A stretch of 64,000 nucleotides of DNA. Source: Apostichopus japonicus. Lineage: Eukaryota > Echinodermata > Holothuroidea > Aspidochirotida > Stichopodidae. Below the pieces are notes generated by a model. It ran no database searches and was not told where the DNA came from. It saw nothing but the letters and a program-made list of their open reading frames with translations. Below are positions 1-22,083 of the stretch, piece after piece. The position numbers were made by a program, and so were the translations under genes. Numbering within the stretch: position 1 is the stretch's first letter; the number at the start of each line of letters is the position of its first letter. Location of the stretch: positions 18,951,999 through 19,015,998 of the forward strand of contig NC_092565.1 of NCBI RefSeq assembly GCF_037975245.1, in the 5' to 3' direction.

Positions 1-3000
1 CTCTAATGATAATCGGCTTCAATGACATCAGAGAAGCAACACCTCCTTCAATTGTCTCTGGCCCTTGGCAATAAAGTTTCAGGACCCCATCTAAGTTACT
101 CAGTAGGGAAAGTTTTGAATTTATTATTAATTATTAGCACAATCAAGATTCAAGTGTTTCTAGAACTACTAATAAAGACCTAAATTCATAGTCTAACTAT
201 GCCTCAGAATGTACCATTTGACGTCTAACTTTGAGGACCCCCCACCACATGGGAGCTGGTCAACAGCAATGACCCAGGGCAGCACTTCCTCCTTATAGTT
301 GCCTCTGTCCATTCCATAAAGGTTCAGTCACTCCACCTAGTTCAGTCATGAAATCCCCCTCTCCACCCCCTTCCCCACCAAAGTTGGAATCAGGTGCATG
401 CCACTACTGTGAATCCTTCCCAGATCCAGTCTAGTTCCCTCATTTAATGGGAATAATTCGTAGTGAAATGCTGTATTTTTTTCGGTGCTAAGGTTAGCGC
501 TATTATTATACATGTGCAGCCCAAAAGTCTGTCTGTTACCTTTTAAATCAATACCCTTCTTTAGCAGGATTCACCAACTTTTCCTAGCTTTCTCTAATAT
601 ATATTTATTTTAGGGGAGGGGTGGAGGGGAGGGGGGCTTGGGCAAGTGAATTACACAAGTTTCCCTGTTCCATCTTTATCCCATAAGATAAAGACAATGG
701 TACATAACTCTAAGTCTTCTACTGATAAAGCATCTGTATTCTTTGTGTTTGTTCTTTGTTTTTATATTCATAAAATAGTAATGGAAAAGGGGGCGAGAGG
801 AGAAGGTAAGAAGAGAGGTGAAGAGGTAAGAAGAGGGGTGAAAAGGTAAGAAGAGGGGTGAAAAGGTAGTTATAAACTAACTTCCTTCTTCAGTAGCTCT
901 ATTTCGGTTTCAACTATGTACCTACTATGTATAAATCAAACAGAAATTTGGTCTGACATTGACCTACAAATAATTTTTTACTGTATCCTTAAAGTTCTAC
1001 CAGACATAGGTTAGCAGCCGGAATTGGAGTAGCTTGCAAATATATCTGTACTATGCATGCCATAAGACTTGCCACGATAAAGTGTACGATTCCACCCCTT
1101 CAGGGACTTGATAGGGGTATGGTTACCCATGAATGTTGGTACAAGGTTTATTGACAAAATGAATGAAAGGGATTTTGCCGCTAGCATACTTGAGTAAATA
1201 CTGATGTCACAAAGGGAGATCCCCCAGCATAAAATCAAGGGGCTCAGCCCTCCCACCCCACACCCCACGGCCACCATACCACACCAACAGTTTTGCATCT
1301 AAACACCCTTCATTTTACCAAATTTCTGAATGGGGTTTATAGGAAAATATTATAGGCACACATGAAGCTCCTAATCAGCCCTAATGACCTGTGCCTAAAT
1401 AATGCCTTAGCCTTTGGCCCTTACATTTAAAGCTTAGCATCTTCCCCAGCAGGTAACTACAAGCCATATTCAACTTCTCATTCTAAAACAATGTTGAGCA
1501 AAATATGGAAAAAAAAGATAAACTAAATAAAATTATGATCTATAAATGTATTGGTTAACAATCATACATATATGACTATATATATGAGAACTTTTAATTA
1601 GATTAGAATACAGTTTCACATTTTCTCAGTCTCTTCCTCAGAACTGAAAACAATTATTCTTGTAAACATATTGACAGGTGAAAAACTGATTGAAAATATT
1701 GAATAATAAGCCCGAATCTCCTGTTGCTGTGCCGTTTTTTTGTTGTTGTGTTCTTCAGTAGCAGTGGAGTGGGATACCTAAACCCAAGTATCATAAAGTG
1801 AATCCACAAACACAACCTTTGTAGAGAAAATTAATATTGTAAGGTTATTGAATAGTTAAATTCAAAAGACATTTTTAAATCATATTTTTACCTCTTACAT
1901 CATCACGTAAATTTTTATCATCATATGTCTTAATAACAATTCCTAATGATCCTGTTACCCTTAAAATTGCACTAAATGATTTTTACAAGCAATTTAGTTC
2001 TTCAATTTTTTCACTTTGGCTCTCTTTATAACGAAATAATAAACGGAAGACGTAACCTTACAAAACATAAAAGGAAAAAAAGAAATTAAGCAGACACATT
2101 GTTTCCATTGATCTAGCTTTCAGTTTTTTATATCTATCAGATAACTACAAAGAAATTAATTGTTATCAACAATTTCTTGTTCAATTTTCTTCTTTCTACA
2201 CAATGGCCCTGGCTTAACGGTCACACAAGAGAAATATGAAAATGGTATCAGAAATAGTCACTTTGAAAAATGCACATTTTCGGCAATACTTGCCACTATT
2301 ATTCTATTTTAGAAATCTATAGGCTTTTGTTACGCTACGGTCTCCACCAACTATAGACAAGGTAAACATAACATTCCCTGAAGTTCGTTTACACTCAAGC
2401 ACTAGTTGTCAGCTTAAGAAAAGCAACAACCTATTTCAAGTAATTGTTCAATTTTCACACAATTGTGCAGTTAACATGTCCTTTAAGTAATTTTTTTTTA
2501 TGTCAGGTGCATATATGGAACGTTAATCGTATTCCATTTCCTTGGAACTCTCCTTTTACATGATTTTGTCATGACAGAAGGATCTGTTTTTTGAAAAGAA
2601 CAAGGTATTACATGAGGAAATGGTGTTACTATAGTAGCCCATTTCAAGAAATCCTTTAATATGTTCCTAATGTTTTTGATTGTTTTATTTATTACCAACT
2701 TTTTTTTCCATGTTCTTTACATGCCCTGAAATTACCAAACAGTAGAAAAACCTTTCGTAAACTAAATAACAATGTAAGAAATGATAATAACAATTGCAAG
2801 AAATTGCTTAATTTCAGGAAAAAGACATACAAACAGAATTCGAGATGGTATTTTAGAAGAACTTAAAAAATATATAAGACTTCAGATTACCATAAAGTCA
2901 TTCTGAGTATTAACTGAAGAAGGCTAACAGAAATCAAAGACAAGGCAAGAAAAAAGATATGTTGCACCTCAAAATTATGACCTTGTAATATATCTATAGA

Positions 3001-4351
3001 TATCATTGCATATTAATACTTAAAAGAGTTGAAGAATAAGAACATCAAACAATGTTAAAGAAAATGGCTCTGTAGAATCTTGTGTGATATACAGCAAGTA
3101 TTGTAGAAATATTGCAAGTGCGAGAGCAGATAGGAAAAGACCTTAGATTAAAGATGGATATGAGAGTGAGAGAGACAATTTTTGTTATGAAAAAGATGAG
3201 TCATACCTCAGAAGTGAACAAAACTTTGAGTTTTTACCAAATAAATTTGATCAGATCAAAAGGTTATATATTTATCAAAATAATCATACTAATAATAAAG
3301 TCTTCCGCTTATTACATAAACGATACAATTAATGATTATGGAATCAGAATATTCAAACTGTTTTGGTAATTTTAAGAGTTCTTTTTTTAAGTATGGACCA
3401 TACTTAAACATCAGTACTTAATCCTTTTGTCCCCTCCAACCACCTCCCCCCAACCCCCCCACCCCCGCACCTCGCTCCCCTAACAACTTTCAACCTGTTT
3501 GACTAAATTCCTTCATCTGAAGTTTATCACAGATTAGGATACTAGTGACTAGTCCAGCATTGCTGCTTCCACTCAGGACAATGATTATACAATTGTTTTG
3601 AAGCAAATGCAATATCTCTTCTGTCAGAAAGAAATATATATTAACAGTAGATATAGTAGCTGTCAGTCTATTTGTGACCTACAGGGATATTCTGACCAAC
3701 CCCACCCCCCCCCCTAGTGTCCAGAAAACGTACCAAGAAACTAGAGTGTCCTTTAGACAAACTGTACCTGGAAAACATTTCACTTTTATAATGGCACTTA
3801 AAATAGCTGATATGGTATTTCCAAAAAAACTGTTCACTTTGAACAGTTTGTCTCCATCTTTAATCCCCTCAAAAATATTGGAAGGTTCCAAGTAAGTTGT
3901 GGAGGATACAAAAGTAGCTTATAGCATTGGAAACATCTACATACAACACACAGCCAGCTGGCTACTCAGGGTAGTAATACTTTATAAACCCTATGTGAAT
4001 TTTGCTCATGTTTTGTTGTTTTCATTTGTATGTGTGTGCTCACTTACACCCAGGCCCATATTCAGATCCCGCACGGAGGAGTGTGACTGCCCTCCCCGGG
4101 CAGGGATCATTATGTGAACAAAACTTGACGAGTTACAGGACACGAACATTATATTGTTGGTGCCCCTTTAACTCAAACTAGGAGCCTGCAAACATCTGAT
4201 TTCACCCTTTAACACTTTAATTGACATGTCCTACATTAAGAAATTGTGTCACAAGTTAATGTCGCTTCTTCAAATCCTAGCAAAGCCCAGCCAACATCCA
4301 TGTAGTATTAGGGAGCGAGATCTAAGCAATTCACTACTTCTCACGACAACA
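1..4351. other. Spacer downstream of PI4K2
   Basis: No coding exon can be recognised here on either strand. The upper part, near 4351, should contain the PI4K2 3' UTR on the minus strand. A possible ATTAAA polyadenylation hexamer (complement at 4216-4221) is the nearest candidate, but is weak. The rest is AT-rich sequence with a G-rich run (612-640), a 20-bp minisatellite (805-868) and C-rich runs (about 3430-3480 and 3701-3714). Short open frames here look like chance: none has a recognisable motif. Confidence 0.6.
805..868. repeat. 20-bp minisatellite, about 3 copies
   Basis: The unit ggtaagaagaggggtgaaaa starts at 805, 825 and 845, with a partial fourth copy at 865. The first copy differs at a few positions. 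It is purine-rich on the plus strand. The small open frame running through it (646-849) has a lysine/arginine/glutamate-rich end that only reflects this repeat. Confidence 0.85.
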
Positions 4352-14127
<9,776 letters not shown>

Positions 14128-17100
14128 TTATGTAGATTACGGGCAATCGCTGCCAACTAGCTCCTCTGTGATACAACATGATGAAATAAATTAAATAATT
14201 ACCATAAGTCCATTACCAAAAAATCCTTAAAATTAAACCTCATAAGAATTCTGCTATCCTTGGGTGCACAAGCGATTTTATATAAAGTCAACCACTGGTC
14301 TACATATTCATGGTAGCATTTAGCACCTATTCATCAATAAAACACATCTATGCACAAGTAGTATACTATTATAAATAGAGAAACATACAATACTAAAACA
14401 AATTCCCATTGTGTAGATTTTATGACCTTCCCATCTGGCAGAGGAGACCATGTAAAGCTAGTACTGAAAAAGTTACCAGCAACTTTCACTGCAGTATCAT
14501 ATGATGTTGAGTACTAGACATTGCGCAATGGGTAATCAATTACATGTTGCTTTTGATTATTAGGGGAAAAAAACAAGGAAAATGGCATTATGCAGTAACA
14601 ATAGATTAATACAAAGGAAAAGAACAGTGCAAATTGCAAATTAATCTGTGGAACCTACTACCACCATACATTATGGTGTCATAATGCATCACCATGCATC
14701 GCCATGGTGTCTACTCTTTTTGGCAACCTCTGGTGAACCCTGGATGACCTTTGACCTCTACAACTACCAATAGGACTCTTGTATGTAAAGCACTTAAGCG
14801 CATCCACATATCAGTGTATACAGTTCATCTAACCTTTTCATTTAGTTTTAATTTTTTTTTATAATGTGTCAGACTTCTTCTCTGAGACCTCATCAAGACC
14901 TACGACCAACTTCAAGAGGATTCTTGTACTCTCAGAGTCAGTTCTTCATACCGAGTAATATGAAGTTTTAATAGACAAACTGCACTTTCTGAGTTTACAG
15001 GTTTAAGACAGACATCAGATACGTATGTGAATACACTCAAACCAACATCATGCTTGCAAAGATGCCTTTTGCCTTTGGCAAAGAATCAAAAAGGCAGATT
15101 GTTAATCTAAATATTAAATGCTTGTAAAATTGTGCTTTGAACTGCCAAGATGAGTAGGAAAATATACTTCAATACCCTGCATGAATCTAACCACATGATA
15201 CACACAGTAAAATGTACTTAAATACTCTGCATTGGGATTTGGGAATAACTAACGACCCACCAACAACACCTCTCTGATTATTGGATGAGACAAAGGTGTT
15301 TTTGCATTTCAATGCTTGGAACAGAATTCAGCCCTCCTTCAGCTTAAATCTGAGGTACACCTCTCCTCTCTCAGTACAGATTCAACATCTTGAAAGAAGT
15401 TTATGTTGGCATGTAACCCCAACCCCCCCCCCCCCCCAAGATTTTCAACATCCCTGTATTTCTGTAACTGTACATCTTTGAATGAACAAAACTTCACAAA
15501 ACTTGGTTTCAAAGCATCATTATTTCTCTGTATTGAAGGTAATACTGGCTTTATCAGTTACCACCATGGGATGCATTTACAAAGATGGTGAAATTAGAAT
15601 GGAAAAAAGCATCTGTTCCATATAAATATTTCCCCAAAGCTAGTTTTAGATACATACATGTACATATCATGAGGCATGAGAAACCATCTGGCATTTTTAT
15701 TCCTGTTGCATTTCAACATAAACGTTTGATAGATCTGTTGTACACAATAGTAGACTCAGCATACAGTTTGTACTAAGATGAAACACGGCATCATATTTAC
15801 CTTGCAGAGTCAAGGTTCACATTACTAGTTCCACTTGGCATGTAGACACAAAGGCTGTACAAATACACAGATATTTATACCTACAGCAGCAAGATTCTCT
15901 GAGTATACAGTACGAGTGTGCTAATAGTTACTGACATTTACAGTGTAAACTTAACTGTACATTAAGAGATCAGTTGAATCATTCAACGATATCTTCGGAA
16001 ATCAAAGTCTCATTTTGTCCCAAAGTTACTACTAACACCAAATATTAAACACAAGTGTTGTGGAATAATACATAAAATTTTACATCGTGTAAATATACAA
16101 CAACAATAATATTTCAATTTTTTTTTTTTTTTTTGGCACCAATGGCACTTTTAATATAAATGTTTCAATATGAGCCGTAGAGACTTGAAAACAGTTCTGT
16201 GAGGGGGCGATGAGCTGGTATGTAGTCTTATCAGCTAAATACAATAACAATTCCTGCCACATACATCTATGCAGAACAAGGTTAGTAAGGCACCATGTCA
16301 AAAAGAGAAGATGCAGTAGCTGCAAAATCCCACATAGCTAGGATGAATCAATACCATACTATAGATCTATTGTTTGAAACTGCAGGAAAGAATTAAAAAA
16401 AATTATAAAAAAAAATAAAATGCCGGTGCCTTCCAATCATAAGGTCCCCAGTTCCAGTCACTCCAAGATTAAGGTATGTCGTCCAGTTATAGAGTTTTTG
16501 ACAATTGTCAATTCATAATCATGGACGTTAAATATGAATCTAAGAGACTGACTTTGGTCAGCTTGCGACTTTGATAAGCCAATGAGGCTTCTTTGCGAGT
16601 TCCTGCTTGCAGGAGGATCAAACATATATACATAAACGCATACATATACATACATATGTACAATGCAGAGGGGCTGCCGGACGCTGCAGCCCCTCATGTT
16701 CCTGCTTTTAACATGGTTCCCGAAAAGTCCACCTGCAATGCCTGGGGTGGTGTAAGTCTAGGCTGTTGAGCTTTGCACACTAAATAATCTTGTAATATTA
16801 ATGTAAGAACATATAATGCGATTATGTGCCAAGGTATGAACTTGTTCGGCAGGGGGGGCATTTTAAGGCAAGTCATACATGCCCAGTTTAACAGACTGTA
16901 TGCTCTTACCTTGTCCACCGAATTATAACATGTTACATGATTACAAAATTGTGTCTTTTTGACCAGTATTATTCTCCTCTATTTGCCAAAGTTTAATGAT
17001 ACATCAATTTCGTCAGAGCATTTTCGTAAACCTTCATATACCTGATAACTACGTGCTGAAGGACTGGAATGATAGCAGGAAAAGACTGCTCCATATAGCA

Positions 17101-17209
17101 TACTTTAGTTTCCTTTTATAGGTCCAAAAACACTTTTAAGCGCCTTGATTTCCTCTCCTTCCTGCACTTAATTTAACAATTGAAACATTCATTTACACAA
17201 GCTACATTC

Positions 17210-17262
17210 AGGCCTCAAAATTCATGCTGTTTACTGGCTAAATGCCAGTTGATTTGCTGTTT
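17210..17262 (-). repeat. Dispersed repeat with palindromic ACTGGCAT/GCCAGT core, copy 1
   Basis: Read on the minus strand: AAACAGCAAAT, then ACTGGCATTTAGCCAGTAA, then AATTTTGAGGCCTGA. The same order occurs on the plus strand at 53869-53947 and 59605-59656. The centre is an inverted repeat (ACTGGC / GCCAGT). Confidence 0.6.
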
Positions 17263-19404
17263 GCCAGTAGAAAAGAAAAAGCACTTTCACGGGCACATTA
17301 CTTTCTGCCAGGTAGACGTTAAGAAAATAAACCAATGATAAGTCAGGTAACAAAAGTCAGGACCTCACAAAATGAGCATGATTTTCATTTATGTAAAATA
17401 AGCCCCATGTCACTGCTTATAACCAGCAAAATTATTGGACTTATGAAATTTGGTTTTAGCCAGTAATGATTTTTTAAGCCCTTGTGATATTCTAGGCCTG
17501 TACATTTATTGCTGTATTTAACTGAAGAATTGTAACAACAGTGCTTTCTTTGAGAAATCAACTGTCAGTTTAGTCAATAATGTAAATTGCAATATACCTA
17601 CACAAATGTGTCTAATAGTGACTTTAATGATCCAAGTTACAGAAACATTCATGATGTCTGAATGGGACGAATGGATGCTAACATTGTTCATTATAGAGCT
17701 TGATATTGCTGGCAGGGTAAAGACAGTTAAGTTTACTATTATGCTCAGTAAATTTCAATGAAATGAAACAATGAAACAAACCACCAACAAACGATAAATG
17801 ATGAGTCATAATGTGGAGCGCTATGAAAGTGAAAGTAAAATACCATCATTATCAACTTAGTTTCACATCCACATAATGTTACGGTAAAAACTCTTGTCGT
17901 TAAGTGTGTACAGTGAGATAATGTGAAAGTAACATTCAGTTAGTATTTAACACCTGTCATTTGCAAAAGTACGACATTTTTAACCAGGCAGTGTTAGAAA
18001 TCAAAATGGTATCACCCTTGCTATCACTCTTTTGAATTAATCCTAGCATTTGCAATACTGAAATAGTACCATCCAGCATTTACTGCACCTGATGAACACA
18101 CCTCTTGAGAACGGCAATGCTAGATATGATCGTTTAAAATGGTATCACCGGTATTGCTAATGTACAGTAGCTTCAGACTGGGAGGTGAAATTGAGTTGAT
18201 CTCGGGTTTCACTGTGTTAGAAAAGACAGAGAAACAGACTGAGACTCTTCAGAACTAGAATGTACACTGTAACTGAATACGTGGGTGTGAGACAGTCACC
18301 AGCAGTTGACCACTGAACCATTCAAGTATGTTGAAATGACCTTCCACTTCCCATCCAGGGTCTCTACCCCCCTTTCCCCACCCCCATGATTGAAGCATTT
18401 GTTTCATGTTGAAGAAAAAGGCTTAGCAATGATTTTTTCCTTCTTTCAATTTATTGGAGTTAAAATATTTAACAACAAATGACTTCAATTAGAGAATTAA
18501 AAAAAAATAAGTGTGAGTTAAATCATACACCCTTGGTCACATGTATTTCAAGTTAAGTGTAAGCCAAGTGTGAACTTCAAAGTATGGCTGATGTGTGGAA
18601 GGAAGGAATGACCAACTCACACATTTTTTTGGTCATTTTTATTTCATTCTAAGCACACATTCTTTGGTTTCAGTATTTAAGAATTTCAGATAAATAATTA
18701 AGTACATATTAACTTACATCTGGATAAACCTATTTAGCTAGGAAGTACATTTGTAACATCAGAGAATGTCACTTCTTACAGTAAGATTTAAATATTCAGC
18801 AGTAGCTATTGTAATTGGAATATTGATTTTCCTTTGTTAAATCACATCTGACCATTCACTCTGAAGGAAAAGAACCTTATATTGAGGAGAAATATGAACC
18901 AATTGCAGAATACCTTGCATTCACACACACAGGGCTTCTTGAGAAACAATACATGACTTCGGTCACAATCTGTGAGAGTTGCAGGGTAATCTGCAAGTAA
19001 GCAGGGAAATATTCCACTCTGCTTAGTGTTAGTTGAAAACCTTATCTCTATGACTTTTATTGAATGTGACCGAATATTTTGATTGACTACTTTCAATTTG
19101 TGTATGGTATGTTTCTTGTCTATTACATTTTTTTAGGCTTTACTTTCCATTTGTGCCAGCAGTAAATTTAATGGTACACCAACATTTACACTGTAGTCTA
19201 AAACAGTGACTAGGGCTATAGTATTTAGCAGACTAGACCTAGCTAAAATCACACAACTAACAGTTGAGCTAGTTAGCCGAAGGTCAATGTAAAGCCAGGA
19301 TTTGTTGTGGTTTTCCAGGAGCTTCTGCTTCTGCTTGATACTGTGCAAACACCACCGTGTTGGCTTATTATCACACAGGGTCAGTGTGGAGGTGTAGGAT
19401 TAAT

Positions 19405-19795
19405 TTTTAAAGTGAGTCTTCTTGACAAGAACCTGGAGGTTGGTGTCAGCTAAGCTGGATTTGAAGGAATTGACATCTGGTGCTGCACGGTATTTGGTGG
19501 CAAGAAGTACCATTCCCTGGCTGTTCTTGGGTACATTGAGTACTGGTAGCATGTCTTGTTGAATGGTGGAGTTACTGTATGATGTGCTGTCCTCTAGTTT
19601 GTCTTGTGGTGATGTTGCTGAGTCTCTGAAGCTGGATGTTTGGATGGGTGATGTTATGAACCTCTTAATAGATGGCAGTACGGCGGAGTCTGGTACGCTG
19701 CTCTTCCAGGGGTTCCCACTGCAGGTCAGACAGCATGTTGGTGATGCTCTCTCTGAAGCTGCTTGAAGGATAGTACACTAGAGGCAGATTTGAGC
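19405..19795 (-). pseudogene. Decayed non-LTR retrotransposon reverse-transcriptase tail
   Basis: On the minus strand the pieces SSFRESITNMLSDLQWEPL and EEQRTRLRRTAIY (about 19776-19668) match the end of the RT region in many non-LTR elements (consensus near SSVTAMLNQLNWPTLEERR...MMYKI). About 100-170 bp further on, in another frame, YPRTAREWYFLPPN and then, in a third frame, RAAPDVNSFKSSL match the FFPRTIRDWNSLP...SFKSRL end. Stops and frame changes show it is dead. Only the C-terminal part is present, as expected for 5'-truncated insertions. It lies upstream of PI4K2 and DYNC2I2. The clade is not determined. Confidence 0.75.
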
Positions 19796-20127
19796 TCTGG
19801 TGGTAGTTTATTCCATAGGGGGATGATGCATGAATTGAGTGAATATTTATGACAGTCCTTTGGGCTCTGAGAGTTTTATACTTATAGATCAAACTATGAG
19901 ATGTACGAGTTGCTGGTGCAGTGAGCTACTGTACAAGATGAAGAACGTTACTACTAGGAGTAACGTCATGAGTTTCTTTATAACTGAGCCAAAATTAGGC
20001 CAACGTGTATACTTAATACATCTCTTTCCTAATTAAAGATAGGATACAATTAATTGTTATGTGTAAAATAATACCAAAATGGAAAGCTTAGGCCTTTCAC
20101 GTTAGTGACATAACAGAGCCCTAAAAT

Positions 20128-20135
20128 TCTCGCGA
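20128..20135. promoter_or_regulatory. TCTCGCGA promoter-type octamer
   Basis: This matches eight bases of the TCTCGCGAGA element found in many vertebrate housekeeping promoters. CG dinucleotides are scarce around it. A second copy is at 22159-22166. Whether it marks a start site is inference. Confidence 0.3.
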
Positions 20136-22083
20136 AACCACTACCTTAGCGTAGTATAAGCACAGACCAAACAATAAGCCTCGCCGATCGACCGGTATTG
20201 TGAGCAGAAATAACCATCAAAGAAAGGCTCATTTACCTTGAAATGGCAAAGGAAAGAATATGAGACAGACGCTCACTTACACAAATGTAGGTTTGTAACT
20301 CATCAATGTACAACCCAAGGGAAGAAATACATTTAGGCTACTTGGCAGTCAAAATATCATGGGCCTATAAATCACTGTGTGGTTTCCTTAGAATTAGATA
20401 ACTGGCACTCCCAATTTCAGACATGTTTGATGCACTTATTAATATTAGTTCAATATAAAACAAAATTTACACTGAAGTCAAATATTTATCTGTAAGATTC
20501 ACATTTTTGTTCTTTATTGCTCAATTACTTACCATGCGAAAAACGTCAGCGAAACAGAACTTGGAAAGTGTTCGGATCTTGAAATTACGTGTAACTTCTG
20601 ACGGTATTAACTATGATACAGTGTTGAAAAGTGGTTCTTCAACGCGTACGATCGCCCAGCTGGGATGCCTAACATTACAGTACGGTCTGCTAACTAGAAA
20701 TAGTTTGGAACAAACCAAAATATTCTTTTTTTAATTTCTACAATGTTTCCTTATAAGGCCAAGGTCTATACTTTTTTCGACTTACTTAATTATATTACAT
20801 TAACCATTAGTGGCTAATTTTATTAAATTTTTACTTATATTAATACAATTAGTATATACCATTTAGTTAAGAGGTTGCTATAAACATTTGTCAGATGATT
20901 ATGGTGATTACGTCATTGTGATGAATTAGTCATATTTTGCTATCATAAGTTTCGGTTACCTTTCTCAGTGGAATAACCGTGACAAAATATAATTAAATCG
21001 CTTTCTTTTCAACAGCTTTGTTTTTGTGATATTATGCAAGAGGTCTTTGTTGTGTTGCCAACAGGGATAATCAAGAAATTTGACATCACTGGCATTCTTT
21101 GGTCATGGTTTTTATTTTGTAGATAGCGTTTCTGCAATAAAAAAGAAATAAAACAAAATGACCAAATCAGCGCGATGAAAGTTGGGACAATGTTAAATGA
21201 GGCTGATTCTTTTACCATGAATTACGGTGCCAAGCAAGGTCACTACACCCGATAAATTCAAGGAGAGACAAACCCCGACCATCATTATATATTGGTTGGT
21301 CTTCATTATAGAGATAGGCCACTTGTGATGAACAACTAAGAAATATGTTATTCCAACTGGGAGCTATTGCACTTCAAGTTACCGTTCCTTCACAAACAAT
21401 ATTGAAAACATTATCCAGTCTTAATATGACATCATCGAAACGCATATGCTTCAATTCATAATGTGTTTTCTTTCTTTATTTTACTATTTATATCCTGCCA
21501 TATAGACGTGTTTTGCAAAGATTGTAGTACACCTAATTTCGCTGGTAACATGATATTATACTGGTGTTGGTTTCAGTGTCAACAATGTTTATGTTCATCC
21601 TGAAATTGTGAAAAGAAAAAACAAGGGGAATTAAATGTTTTCACCTCCAAGTGGTACGGCACTGTTACGTCACACATTGACAAAATGGGTGAGTGGACCA
21701 TGGAAACTCACCTAGCTGTGCCACAATTGGTTCGAAGAAGTTGGAGAAAGACGCCAATAGCACGCTGTATTGCAAACACGTCAGACTTCGTGCAGGATCG
21801 ATCGAACGAACTTGGATTTAAGATGATATTTGACGTAACAATAGCAACTACAGGGAAAACTGATGTAAATAATGAAGTCGAAAAGAACCTTTACATATTT
21901 AAAGCCAGTCACCGTTCTCGATGTTCCAGGATTGAATAGTGCCTGCATAATGTCATCGCAATAACCATAGAAGAATATGTTTTGTCACATACACCCTTAT
22001 CTACATAGTTTGTGCTACCTGGTTACGGAAAGCGATATACGCATTTGGTTTTACAATCAATTAATCTTCTTTTAAATGAAGAA

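Larger units (their letters stand above)
14128..22083. other. Spacer between divergent PI4K2 and DYNC2I2
   Basis: No coding exon is recognised in these 8 kb. It must contain both promoters and any 5' UTR exons, but none can be placed with confidence. Landmarks are a diverged copy of the GACC/GGTGA repeat (about 14719-14783), a C run at 15422-15437, a T run at 16119-16134, a short dispersed palindromic repeat (about 17210-17262), a reverse-transcriptase remnant (19405-19795) and a TCTCGCGA octamer at 20128. Two open frames near its right end (21685-21939) lack motifs. Confidence 0.6.

Noticed and set aside
21685..21939. 84-codon plus frame before DYNC2I2
   Set aside because: No recognised motif and no in-phase junction to exon 1; may be 5' spacer.
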